Shown here: positions 51,283 to 62,399 of the stretch, piece by piece | Numbering within the stretch: position 1 is the first letter of the stretch | Layout of the letters: each line of letters opens with the position of its first letter | NCBI GenBank assembly: GCA_026413225.1 | Contig: CM048557.1 | Span: 45,019,371 to 45,083,370 of the forward strand | Source of the DNA: Otis tarda | Lineage: Eukaryota > Chordata > Aves > Otidiformes > Otididae | Length of the DNA: 64,000 nt | Direction of reading: 5' to 3' | Notes under the pieces: generated by a model | Databases searched by the model: none | The model's input: the letters and a program-made list of their open reading frames with translations, nothing else | What the model was told of the DNA's origin: nothing | Position numbers and translations under genes: made by a program

Positions 51283-51655
51283 TAGCCCATGGCACAAGCC
51301 TGCCAGCCTGCAGCAGTCCTCAGCAGGAGGAGCCCAGGCTGTCCCTGCTCTCAGACTGCTGTGCAGCAGGTCATCAGAGCACGCTGCTCCCCACAGCAGC
51401 CAGAGGGCAGCCACCAACTTGCACACAGAGCACATTCAGCAAACCTTCCTCTGTACCCTTTGCCACAGCCAAGCCAGTCTGGCCTGGCATGGGGAGCACA
51501 TCCTCTGGCAAACTTCTGCCCAGGCAAACTATGCAGAGTTTGTGCCAGTGCTCAGCACCTCAGCTCAGGAGGGAGGTCCCCACATCTCAGAGACCATTCT
51601 CAGTGTCTTCAAAGCAACAGCTCCCAACCAAACCTTGGCAGTGTGTACAGGCAGT
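51283..51655 (+). other. Stop-triplet-free tract, open in all three plus frames
   Basis: No TAA, TAG or TGA triplet is seen across about 370 bases, so all three plus-strand frames are open; the longest ATG frame runs 51248-51790 (180 codons). The tract is rich in CAG and CCA triplets and poor in T, which lowers stop frequency. None of the three translations shows a known domain. It is listed as an anomaly and not as a gene. Confidence 0.5.
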
Positions 51656-52883
51656 AATTCTTCCAGGGCAAAATCCTGCAAGTTCAGCAATGTACAGGGC
51701 TCTCCAGTTTTTGTTTTCCCCTTGATGAGACAACACAAACCCAGGCCGACTTTGACAGCTCTTTGCCATGTGCAATCAGCGCTGTGGTAGACTCCAGCAA
51801 GGAAAAGAGTTGTACTTGAGCAGCACCTGCCTCACCTGGCCAACCTGTTCTGAAGACCCCATCTGCCTCCATGCTAACTCCTGAGCAGAGAAAGCTTTAT
51901 TGTCCTCTGCTTCACCACCTGTGAAAGGCTAGTGGGACAGATGTGGAAGGAGAGCTCTACCGCATCCTGTCCATGGATGACTCTATTGCATCAGGCTAGA
52001 GCAGTGCAAGACACAAGCTTTTTCCCTCAGTAACCAAGATTAGACCGTGAATAAGAGGAATTAGCTAAAGGTCAAGCCAGCTAGAACAAGAATAATGAAC
52101 ATGAGCTTAAGGAACAGCTGTGTGCAATTGCTCAAAGTACAGCAGATTCTGTCCTTTTTTTGACTCAGTAGCTGAGGGAGGCAGAGGTGTTAACAGTGGC
52201 CAAGAGCACTTCTGGCCAGGGGACTGCAAGACCCATTACACAGCAAACACCTGCTTTCTGTCCCCTGCATCCCCTGAGTCACACACAAAACGGATAAGCA
52301 TCGCCTTTGATCCCTAACTCTCTGATGGGCATGACCTCCTGGAGCAGTTCGTGCTGCCCCTCCTTGCAAGAAGGTTCCTCGCTCCTAAGGTTAACATGAC
52401 TTGCCCTGGTACCTCTGGTCTCAGCAGACAAAGGTTTCTCCTCAGAGTCTTAGATCCTGTAATTAACCCCTGGCCCTTTGGATCAAAAGGATCTGGGACA
52501 CATTGACCTTTGGAACCCATTGGAAAGTTCAATTAACTTCAAGGGCCTTTTCTGGAAGCATTAGTTGAGGAAACAAAGAGCTCAGAGAAGTGCTGGAACA
52601 TTGTCATCAAATTGTTCTGAACGTCTCTATTTTTAGAAGGGTGAAGAAGAGAAGGAGCTGAAGACAATACCTCAGAGCCCCAGCGCATGGGATGGTGGCA
52701 GTAGTCACAGGCCTCTCTCCGCCCCAAGCCTGAGCCAGAGAAGGAAAAGTGTGGTGATGGTGGTGGTAGCATCTTTTTTTTTTTTTTAATTTTATTTTTT
52801 TTAAGAGATGAAGTTCCATTTTCACCACTCCACCCCCATGGTCAGAAAATGAGACCCACAGATAGAGCTGAAGATAATGGCAG

Positions 52884-52928
52884 GTTGCCATGGAAATGTG
52901 CATTTAGTCTCACTGTTTCCATGGCAAC
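52884..52928. promoter_or_regulatory. Inverted pair of RFX X-box motifs
   Basis: GTTGCCATGGAAAT (52884-52897) and GTTTCCATGGCAAC (52915-52928) are near-mirror copies with centres 31 bp apart; the second fits the RFX consensus fully. The outer 13 bases of each arm are perfectly complementary, so the site is also an inverted repeat. RFX factors bind such imperfect palindromes as dimers, often in ciliary, neuronal and immune genes. Target gene unknown; ISCA2 is the nearest gene (about 4.9 kb from its stop codon). Confidence 0.5.
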
Positions 52929-55900
52929 TGAAAGACATACCATTCTGTTCCTCTGAAGGATGCCAAAGGTAAATGAGCACTGATTAAAACAGGGGCAAAA
53001 ACTTGGGCTCTAATCAACCACAAAGACTAGGGCCATAAACTCTTACTGCTCAAGCAGGAAATATTAAGAGCCATACAAGTGCTGGGAAGGCCAGAGGCAG
53101 GAAGCACTGCACACAAACTGCTCCCCACAGGGCAAGGAATCACAGCCTTGGAGTAATGGCCCATCTTGCTGTCATGAACAGCTTCGTTTCTGTCCACAGC
53201 TGGAAGCTAAACTCACCCCAAGTCTGTGATCTACTGAGCTGTTTCCTGGGCAGATATCTGCCAGTTGCAGCCTAATCCTGCAAACCACACTGCGCAAAAA
53301 TATCCCTCAGAACCCAGCAAGATCCAAACTGCACCACTAATTCTACATCTAGCCCCTGAGGGCATTTGGTTCAAGGTTCATCCTCTTTAAAAAAATAATT
53401 AAAAAAAAAAGACCCAAATGACCCAAATGGAAGAGTTTGATACAATACAGGTGGCTGCAGTTTATTCTCATCAATGCTTGGTCTCCTTGAATCACGGTTC
53501 TTCTTCCAGACTGGCTGACAGTCGTATCAAATGCACCATTATGCGAGGTTATCCCTTTCTCTGCTGCCAGTCTCTCCGGTAGCTACGGTCCATTGCAGAG
53601 GAGGATGATGAGTGCTGGATGAGCACTTTGGCTTATGTGCATGAAAACAGGCAAAGAAAACAAAGAATCAAAATGGTGCACATTGTAGCATATTCTCTGC
53701 TAATGAACCTGACTGCTGTGTTTGCTGGCAGAGAGAGCACGCGGTTCCGTCCTCAAGCATGTGCTGTAGCAGTTCATCCTGGAAATACAGCATGCTTACT
53801 CCGAATTAAATAAACCCCTCCGGCCAGTCCCAGCTAAGAGCGTGAACAGTGGGGCTTATACCACTCTTTTTTACTTCCAGCTACCAGTGAACATTCAAAA
53901 CACTTGCAAGGCTGAAGACAGTATTGATATAAAAGCAGTTGCCTTTTACAGTGTGGGACACAGACAAGAGAAGCCTTACTTCATGCACTTCTGTCTTCCT
54001 GTTATTGCCTCCTCCACCATTTGGTGATGCCTCCCCCAAGCGCTGGATTCAGACAAGCCCCAAGAAGGCAGGAAATTATACTGCTGTGTGGAGGAAGCAC
54101 AAGCCCCAGTGGGTGTCATCTGGAGGTACTGGCTCCTCACCCCAGCTGTCTTCCCAACTCAACCAACAGCTCTGTAAAGACATAGAATTTCACAAGGGAG
54201 AGGACTGAGCTTCACAAAATTTTGCAGATTAAAATTTTGGGGTGAGAGAGATAGTTGTTCCCCTAGTATCCACCCTAAGCTGTCCCTCAGTCTTACAGAA
54301 GCAGTCACCCCCAAACGCTCTTGTAGCAAGTAATACCACACAGAAGCCCACCAAAGCGAGCATGGTATTGCCATGCACGTCCCCAGACCATGAGAAAAGG
54401 GGCATGAGAAAAATCTGCCATTTCTCTACCACTGCTGGGCTTGAAGCCTTGAAGAGGGACCCACAATTAGCAGGTGATGGTAGATACTGAATTTGAAGAA
54501 CAGAGCCAGAGCCACAAGCTGAGGATGTGCTGGTCACCTACTAACAAGTCTCTGGCAGGCTCGAACAAGCCCTCACCAAAGTAAAGATTTCTATTCCATA
54601 CTCTTCTACCCCCATCAGTGACAGTGATGATTGTGCCCTTTTCCCCTTAAGTTTCATCTTAACATAGGTTTCCATAAATATCTTTCTTGATCATTCATTC
54701 CTTGTCAGGTGGGTGAACTGAGAGAATCCTCCTTCTTCATGTGGGAGCAGAGGAAGATTTTCCACTGCAGTTTCTCATTTTCCGTGAAGCGAAGGCGGCA
54801 CCTCCAGCTCCGTACTCATGCTTTTTCTCGGTGGTTCAGTACAAGGGCTCCCATCTATCCCCACGCCGCAGGCATCTCACAAGCATGCCTTGGCAGTCCC
54901 TCACAGCCCAGACAGAACCGAATCCCCCGTCTAATCCTCTGCACTCTTCTCTTTGCATGGCTGGCTTTGCCCCACAGCCTACAGCGTGGTGCCATCTCTG
55001 CCCCCTAAGGCTATTCAGTTTACAAACCTTGAGTTTTTGTGGGGTTTTTTTTTTGTTTGGTTGGTTTTTTTTCCTTCTTCTGTAGGAACCAGGATCTAGC
55101 CTTTTCTGCCTACACAGTCAAAATTCACCAAGGTCACCTTCAGCCCTTTGTGCTAATGTTACCCCCTTTACTGACTTCCTAACATGGAGAGATGTTTTCA
55201 ATTTCTGATGTACTGACAAACATTTTTTAAGAGTCAGGAGGACTCTGGAGATGACAGACCGCCGTTTGTACCCATTCCCTATTGGGAACTGGAAGACTAG
55301 AAGCTTTGGCCAGTAGATTTCAGCTGCTCCCAGGAAGCAGGGCTAGGAATCCAAGAGCAACATGTTGTCCAGCTGGAACCTCTCCAGCTCCTAGCAATTT
55401 CTATGATCTAGAGACCACACTGCTGCAATACCAGATGAAGTCAGCTCCAGAATGCCTGCAGAACAGGCAGCTGCAAAGAAACTTTTGCTCTTGCCCAAGT
55501 CCTGCACGGAGCTGATCCAGCAGCCCAGAGAGAAGTGAAAATGCCTGTACACCTCCTGCGCAGCAATTCCCAAGGCGCAAGGGGTCCACCTAGTGCAGCT
55601 GGAGCAGTACTGCCAGAACCGCAGGCAGAGGAAGCCACACATGCAAGCTTCCTGTGAGCCCAGCAACGCGGCTGGTTACACTGGTAGAGGCAGACCCAAA
55701 GCCTCATCCTCTGTATAGTCCCTGGGAGGGAGAGGCAGATTCTCCGAAAGGGGTGGCACTCCACATAGCATTTGCTTGATTTACTTTGTCACTGCAGAGT
55801 GAGTGAAGGCAGGTGGGATCTGGCTAGGTTGAACAGAAATGGCACATTTACGTTTACTAAGAACAGTAATTCAAGATGAAGGCTGTATGCTTAGAGGGGT

Positions 55901-56228
55901 TGAAGGCAGGCTTCAGTTTAGGGAAAAAAAAATCTTGGTAGCTGCTGGTTTGCTACCTCCCCAGCACTGCTGCTGCACTTTTATTTCCCATAAAAGATCC
56001 AAAAAGAGACCTGACCAAGGTCAGACTGTGAAATGGATCACAAACAGATTTGTACTTAACTGGTTCAGAAAGCGATTCCTCCTGCCATCTTCCCTTGCTC
56101 AGCTATCCCAGCTGAAAGAAACTGAGTTTATCTAATGTCTTCTGCCTACACAAGTGTTTAGCAGTTCTGGCTGACATCACATTCAAGACCTGGAAGCGTA
56201 AGGGTAGGGTCAAAACATCCTGCAGGGA

Positions 56229-56292
56229 TTTAGACAAGTCTTTTAATCACATCCTTTTACCCCCTTTTACAAAATGGGATAGTGCTAAATCC
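56229..56292 (+). repeat. Possible MIR/CORE-SINE remnant
   Basis: AGACAAGTC...TTTAATC...CTTTTACAAAATGGGATAGTGCTAA follows the order of the MIR core (GGCAAGTTACTTAAC...CATCTGTAAAATGGGGATAAT). The match is short and weak. Confidence 0.3.
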
Positions 56293-57113
56293 AGCTCCTC
56301 TGATAGCAAATAACTAGTGTCTGCAGGAAATGGAAAGGCCTAAACCAGAAGTGCTGCTGGTCCAAATCCTGTCCATATTCCCCATGTGACAAAGTCAGAG
56401 CAGACCACATGAACTCCTGTAACATCTACAGATGAAACTGAGATCAGCTGACTAGCAACTCTCCCAGTGCTAGAAATCAATAGGCAAATCAGTGCTGTGA
56501 AATGCATTTGGGAAGCTTAAGAACAAAAAAAAAGCCTGTGGCATGGAGTCATGGTTTGCAACAAGCAATTTCCTTGAGACCAAAGTCACGCAGTGCCCCC
56601 ACACTCACGTGAAAGACTTGAGTCTTAGACCATTTGATTACGATCAGATAAAATATAAGAGGGAACAAAAATAGCTTCCCCATCTTTCCTTTCACCCAGA
56701 AGCAGGTGAATCACTTTGATTTAAAAGACATCTAGTAGTAGATTAAAAAAAATGACGGAAAACAACTAATCAAAAGGATGTTATTCTGGAAATGTCTAGA
56801 TTTCCTATTCCATGAGAGTTTCAAAAAGCAAAGGAGCTACTTCATTCTTCCATCAAACCAGGCACAAGTTAGACAGAGATGAAATGGTGAAGCAAGTTCT
56901 GGAAAAGATTCTCAGACAACTAAGTCAAAAGAACTTGAGGACACTTAAGTAGTACTCCAGATCCTCCTCTGCCTGTGTCACCCGAACTTTTGTTCCTCCT
57001 GGCAAGGGAAGGCAGCAGATGCACTACGAAATGTGAGAGTCTGTATGACCTAAAAGTCCAAGTCAGGTTTAGGAGCAGCCTAAAATAGCACAGGAGGATG
57101 GAGGGCTCTGTAT

Positions 57114-57861
57114 TTTATTTTTAGACATATACAAACATTTTCTTTCTTTTTTTTTTTTTAATTAAAAGAAATAAGCTATTAGTTCTTCCTACCTCTATTT
57201 TTTTTAGCTTCACTTGCTCCAAACAAGTAAAAACTTTTGTCCCAGGGACTGACAGCAAAACCACTGTAGGTTCCTGGGATGGGGAGAAGCCTGCTGGGCA
57301 AGAGAAGAGCAAACTATCTGGGAAAGCCAGCTGTGAGCTGGGGAGCGGAGAGCCAGCAACACTGGAAGGTGTACAGGAGCGAGCCTCTGAGTCCCATTCA
57401 GCTGGAAGACAAGGGATAAGCAACAGTAGCCTGAAAGAACCCAGATTCTACCCATATGGGAATGCATGTTCAATACCAAGCAATCTCAAACACTTTTTTT
57501 TTTTTAGTAAGAACTTTCAATAAACACACACACACATATATACAGCCATCTCTTGCAGAGACAAGCAGTTAAGTAGTTTCACATTCAGGACAGGGTAGGC
57601 GAGTCAGTGCCACCTGGCTGGTGGCTCACAAGGTGTTAAAGATGCTCCCATGTGCGTGCTCTTGGCTACTTCATGTTTCCGAAGGGAAGGTCAACCAGTC
57701 TTGGAGACAGGCTCAGTGCAGACGCACACACAGCTGGAGTCATGTGTAACAGCTGTGTTACAGAGTAAGGGAGATGAGAGGGAGCAGCTGGGAATAAGCA
57801 AAAACCCTCTGAAGACTGCTAGGAAGTGCCTGCAGACAGTGTCCATCCATGGGAAGTCCAG
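57114..57861 (-). other. ISCA2: Probable ISCA2 3' UTR with polyadenylation signals
   Basis: The stretch follows the ISCA2 stop at 57862-57864. Minus-strand signals are ATTAAA at 57157-57162 and AATAAA at 57114-57119, giving a 3' UTR of roughly 700-770 bases. It includes a (CA)n/(TA)n microsatellite at 57523-57542. Confidence 0.5.
57523..57542 (+). repeat. (CA)n-(TA)n microsatellite
   Basis: About six CA units followed by three TA units, inside the probable ISCA2 3' UTR. Confidence 0.85.
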
Positions 57862-58036
57862 TCAGACTTTGATAGAGAAGGAAGTCCCACAGGAGCAACC
57901 CTTCTCTGCCTGGGGGTTGCTCACCACCTGGAAGGAGCTGCGAATCAGCTCCTGGCTGAAGTCCACCATGGAACCTTTCACAAAGGCCAAGCTGTCCACA
58001 TCCACGACCACACGGGCACCACCTTGTTCAAACACC
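57862..58036 (-). CDS. ISCA2: ISCA2 coding exon 4 (C-terminal GCSCG motif)
   Basis: The acceptor is TTCTGCAG; the exon reads [12 protein letters not shown], then [19 protein letters not shown] and [18 protein letters not shown], with stop TGA at 57862-57864. Near-identical to the human C-terminus. Confidence 0.96.
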
Positions 58037-58900
58037 CTGCAGAAAAGCAGCATAATTAACCATTAACTGTGCTGCAGACCCAGCAGAGAAGCACAGCCTG
58101 AGCACTTTCCTTATCTCACAGGATTCTTCTCTTCAATTCAAGATACTATCACATCATGCACACCCTTCTTGTTACCTTTGCAAAGAACAGTCACACCCAA
58201 ACACCACTACACCCCTTTGTCCTTGCCTGTCATCAGGATTGATAACTGTGTCCAAGGAAAATTTGTACTGAAACCCAGAGCAGCCACCTCCTTCCACCTG
58301 CAGCCTGAGAAACTCTGAGCCTTCTGTGATCTCCAGCAGCCTCTGCAAAGAAGAAAAGGAAGAGGATTAAAAGGCCTGCTGAACAAGCTGGGGAACACTC
58401 AAACACCTCCCTTCCGTGCCCAGGGCAGGCCAGGCAGTTCAGAATCCATCCCACAGGCACCCGAGCTGTCTCTCGGGGTCCCTACCTTCACACAGCTTTC
58501 GCTGAGGAAGACCTGTCCCTCGCTGGGGTCGCTCTCCGTCGGGCCGGGCTGGGAGAAGGACGATGCCCACCGCAGCGGACGGCCAACTGCAGAGGTAGGA
58601 CCTGAGAAGGGCCTCGGCGGCTCTCGGCCTCGGCAGAGCGCGGCGGAACAGCAGCTGCCTCAGGGAGAGGGGAGGAAAGGGGGAGCCTCAGAAGGGTCCC
58701 CGTCGAGGGCAGCCGGCCCGGCCCGGCCCTCACCGCCGCAGCAGCTACCCCCCGCCGCAGAGCGGCGACACACGAAGACACTCGATACCTCCGACGGGCC
58801 GAGGGACCCGAGCGGGCCCTGCCGCCACCGCGGAGCCGTACCTCCTCCGGCCGCCCAGCGCCAACCTCCACCAGCACCTCAGCACCGCGGTCACCGCCAT
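57862..58900 (-). CDS. ISCA2: ISCA2, mitochondrial iron-sulfur cluster assembly 2 (four coding exons)
   Basis: The joined exons (58900-58842, 58654-58486, 58342-58227, 58036-57862) encode about 172 residues; human ISCA2 has 154, the excess lying in the poorly conserved N-terminus. ISCA2 is an A-type carrier that works with ISCA1 and IBA57 in the mitochondrial matrix to make 4Fe-4S clusters for aconitase, lipoate synthase and complex I. What the sequence shows: an arginine-rich, acid-poor N-terminus fitting a mitochondrial presequence, then SESCVK, the core [15 protein letters not shown] with the first conserved cysteine (about residue 97), [11 protein letters not shown], and [12 protein letters not shown] with the other two ligand cysteines (about 162 and 164). 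The intron after NPDDR is GC-AG. The junction of exons 1 and 2 is the least certain part. The gene is divergent from NPC2, with a CpG-island promoter. Confidence 0.94.
58227..58342 (-). CDS. ISCA2: ISCA2 coding exon 3 (core with first ligand cysteine)
   Basis: The acceptor is TTTGCAG; the exon reads [38 protein letters not shown] and two bases of Arg. The donor is GACAG|GCAAGG, a non-canonical GC donor; no GT donor nearby keeps the frame with exon 4. Confidence 0.95.
58486..58654 (-). CDS. ISCA2: ISCA2 coding exon 2
   Basis: The acceptor CTCTCCCTGAGGCAG fits the split codon left by exon 1; the donor is GTGAAG|GTAGGG (intron starts at 58485). The reliable part encodes [14 protein letters not shown] through [13 protein letters not shown], comparable to the human segment leading to DSCVQ. 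The first 20 residues of this exon depend on the acceptor chosen. Confidence 0.7.
58842..58900 (-). CDS. ISCA2: ISCA2 coding exon 1 (residues 1-19, presequence)
   Basis: It begins [19 protein letters not shown] and ends AG before donor GTACGG (intron starts at 58841), leaving two bases of a split codon. A second possible donor, GGAG|GTATCG about 55 bases further on, would give a longer exon with a different phase. The choice rests on phase match to the acceptor with the best pyrimidine tract. Confidence 0.6.
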
Positions 58901-59015
58901 GCTGGCCAGCCCCCCGCGCCCGCCTCCCCTGCCCGCCCATTGGCTGCCCGCCGCCACCGCTTCCGGCGAAGGCCGCCATGGCACCCGCCGAGGCGGAAGT
59001 GCTGAGCCGGCCGGG

Positions 59016-59028
59016 GTTGCTCGGCAAC
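59016..59028. promoter_or_regulatory. RFX X-box (GTTGCTCGGCAAC) in ISCA2 promoter
   Basis: The 13-base site is a perfect palindrome of GTTGC and GCAAC half-sites with a 3-base spacer, the arrangement classically bound by RFX1-3. It lies about 120 bp upstream of the ISCA2 start codon. Confidence 0.55.
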
Positions 59029-59120
59029 GCGCTGCCCGCCCCACCGGGCCGGGCCGGGGCCGGCGACACCTCCACCCTGCGGGCAGGCCCGGCCCGCCCC
59101 GGCGGTGCGGGGTGTCGCCG

Positions 59121-62100
59121 CGGGCAGGGCTCGGTAAAGCCAGCAAAGCCTCCAGAGCCTTGCACCAAGGCACAGAGCTGCCATTCGTCCTTGGGAGTGT
59201 TTGCTTCCACAAGTAGCGATGCTCGTGGAGGGGAAATAAATAGCAATAAAACGGGAAAGAGTAATAAAATAAATAAATCAGCGCTCTCCAGCAGAGTGTG
59301 TTTGCCCTGGGGTTAGTGGTGAAGGCTGTTTATTCTGAGAAGTACCCAGAGACCCCGAGAGGGATCAAGGTGCTGTCGCAGGGCGGATTAAGCAAGCACA
59401 GGAGCAAACACAGGGCTGGGCCGAAGGGGTTTTTAGGGTTTTTCCCTGATCCTGGCTTTTCTGCTTTTTGCTCTCCTTTACCAGGCAGGGGCTTAGCTCG
59501 GAAATCCTCATGGAGGCCAGTTCTTCCTCAGGTGGGTGCTGGTGGCCTCGGCACCGTGGACATGTGCTCAACCTCCGCACGTTCTCAGGCCCATGGCGCC
59601 CGGCAGCCTGCCCCGTAACTGCCTGAGGCATGTCTGCATCCGTGGTTTCACCTTCTCCTGTTTGTCTCACATGTGATAGCAGTCTGGGCTGGCCGCTTAT
59701 TGTTAAAAGAGTCTTTATCTTTTTCTTCCTCGTGTGTTTCTAGCGGAGGAATACTGGTTCCTCGCCCCCAGCAGGCTTGTGGAGAGTCACACAGTGGGAT
59801 GGTGGAGAAAAACCAGTCATCCCAGCAGGAGGGGGTGATTTAGTGTCAGGGGACCCTGTGACAGTTTGCTTTCTCACCACTCCACTCCAAGCAAGGCAAT
59901 GCTTTTGCAACCACGTGCTTTTGCGTATTCGTCCCACCCTGAGCATGCAAATAAAGACTGGTTTGAGCTGTTTGGTTTTGCTTGCTCTTGGGTTAACTAT
60001 AGCAATGCTAGGATGAAGCCAGGAAAGTGCCACAGGCAGAGTCCCAGCAGAGCTGCTATTAATGCAGGTACCTGCGGCGGCTGATGAATCCTCAAATCAG
60101 GCATATTGAAACACTTGATGTTTTAAAAAACATATTGGGGTGTTTCCCAGTTATTATCAACGTGGTGTCCCAAAAGCAGATGATTTGGAGGACCAAATCA
60201 AGAACTCCTGGGAGAAAAGAGGGAGGGTCATCACGCCTGCTTTCCATATGGTTACGGCTTTCCTGCTCTCTCCTGTGGGGTGTATTAGACCAATCCCAAT
60301 GCATTCCCCCATGTTGTGACTGCATTCACTGCGAACACCTTTTGGAGAATGGATATAGCCACAACAAACAGACACTCTCATTTTCTAATTGCCTTCATTC
60401 TTACCAGTGTCAGAAGCATGACAAGTACCTTCAAGACACTTCGGGATCTTGCTCAGATGGTTACTGCAGATGGAAAGAATGAGAAAGAAGCCAGCTAGCT
60501 TCACTCAGAGTTAATTTAATCCAATTAATAATCCATTACACTGAGGAGTGACTCAGGTGCTGGGAGCAAATTTTTTGAGTGGCTAGGAGAGGTGGGTGTA
60601 TTGAAGGAGAACAGCTACTTCTTTGCACCTTTTTTTTTTTATTATTGTTACTATCTGCTTTTTCCTTCAGCCAGCTATGTGGTAGGGTGCTGGTTTTATC
60701 TTACCCAGAGTTACAGTCTAGGTTTTCTTCTTTCCTGGGCTGTGATTTTTTTGGTCATCTTGTTCCTGATAGCTTGATATAATCTGGTTTTTAGGTTTGG
60801 TTGTGTTTTGTTTCCCCCTTTTTATTCTGGTCTGTAGTATCTGGGTTTGGGGAGTTCCTTTAGCTCCCTTTAAGTACACTGTATTGAAGAGATTTGTCTG
60901 TGAGTTGAACTCTCTAGATATTTTGCTCTATTCTCCTCTGCAATGTGTATGCTTAAATAATCTTGTATCTGTCTTGGTGGAAAACTGAGCTTGTTTCAGC
61001 AATTCAAAAACGGGTGCTAATAAAATGTCTGGCGTGGCGTTGAACGCAAGAGTGGCTTGTGATGCATTTCAATGTGAATTCTGATGATCTGTAGCAAAAG
61101 GAACATGTTCTGGCTGAAAGAACAGTAAAATTGATTAGTCTCTGTATGTGGATTTTCCTGAGAACTTGACTTCTGCATTCACTGCTGCTGTAGTGCCTGC
61201 AGGTGCATCCGTTGACTGAGCTGCAAGTGTAATGCTGTTAGAGGGATTTGGATTCATTGCTGTAGCTAGCTCATAAAGTGGAACCGTAGATTTCTTCCTC
61301 ATTTAATAGAGTTGGTTGGATTACAAAAATCAAGAACTCAAGTATCAGTCTTGCTAGAAAGAATTTATCTGTTGGCTTTCTTAGCTTTTTCTCCTGGTGT
61401 TTCTGCACCCTTAACACAAGCTCCCCGTGTTGTTGGTAATCTAGGTGGAGGCTGGCCTGCCTGCCTGCCTCTCAGCGAAATAATGAGACCAGCCTAAAGC
61501 TGCATTGACTATTTCTGAAGTATTTTGGTAAAATGTTGTGCTCCAAGGTCACCTGGCATCTTGTATCAGATGTCAAAAAGGGCATTTGCCTAAAAGCAAG
61601 GTCTGTCAGGCTGATGATGGTTATGCTGCGCTAGGGAATTTAAGCCTTAGTGCTGCTATTGCAAAACTGGCATGATGGTCGTGTGATATCAGCTAAAAAC
61701 CTTGGGCAGAAGGTTTCTGCTCCTTTCTCACGTAAAGGCCTTGGCTGTAGTTCTACAAACTTGGGCTTATTAGGCTTTTCATTAATCCAGTTCGGGGGGG
61801 GGGGATAGATGTGTTAATTCTGATCCCAGATTCAATAATTTTTAGTTTGAAGCCTTGGAAATCTGTGTAGCTTTTTATGCATGTAGTTGCTGCTCTCGCA
61901 CAAAAGCATCTGCAAAGCAAAGGCATCTGGAGAGCCGTCGCACAGGGAGGCATCCTGGTTTAATGCATCGTGGAATTTGCTCCCAAGCATGACTCTGCTC
62001 ATCCCCTGAAAGTGTAATGGAAGTTTATGGTGTTCCTCTGACCTGACCATGCTTCTGTTCCCAGCATCATGTAGGCAGCTTTGTTTATCACCTGTAAGAC

Positions 62101-62399
62101 TCGAAGGACAGAGAGAAGGAAAGTTTTTCTAAGGGCATGAGTTCCCAAGCGCAAGGAAAAAACTTTATGTGGGGTGGTTATGAAGAGTGCTAGGTGGGCT
62201 TAAATATATGGCTTGGTCTCAGGGAGGTCTTTTGTGGTTTTCTTTTGATAGGGCTGCTGTAAGCACCCTGGTCTGCTTGCCTGAGGCCTCTGCAAACTGA
62301 ATGCTTATTCAGAATCTTAAAAAAAAAAAAAAAACCCAAAAAACCGCTCACCAGAGAGGTGCACACCCCACTCAGCCCTGCTAACACCTCGGGGGCTTC
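59121..62399. other. Spacer between ISCA2 and NPC2 promoters
   Basis: Mostly AT-rich and T-rich sequence with several AATAAA hexamers on the plus strand near 59238-59272, an 11-base G run (61794-61804) and a 16-base A run (62319-62334). No gene or known repeat family was recognised. Confidence 0.5.

Larger units (their letters stand above)
51656..57089. other. Intergenic sequence downstream of ISCA2, no gene recognised
   Basis: CpG-poor sequence. It contains the inverted X-box pair at 52884-52928, T-rich and A-rich runs (52772-52802, 53388-53410), and a possible ancient MIR-like SINE piece at 56229-56292. No coding exon recognised. Confidence 0.5.
58480..59120. promoter_or_regulatory. ISCA2: CpG island: ISCA2 promoter
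   Basis: A CpG-dense block covers ISCA2 exons 1-2 and the upstream region. Motifs seen: a CCAAT box (reverse, 58939-58943) beside a GC box, two ETS-type GGAA sites (CTTCCGG near 58960 and GCGGAAGTG near 58994), and a palindromic RFX site at 59016-59028. The CCAAT box lies only about 40 bases upstream of the ATG, so transcription starts are probably close to or within exon 1. Confidence 0.75.

Noticed and set aside
60579-60782. Hydrophobic 67-codon plus-strand frame in the ISCA2-NPC2 spacer
   Set aside because: The hydrophobic residues come from T-rich sequence; no start context, homologue or splice support.
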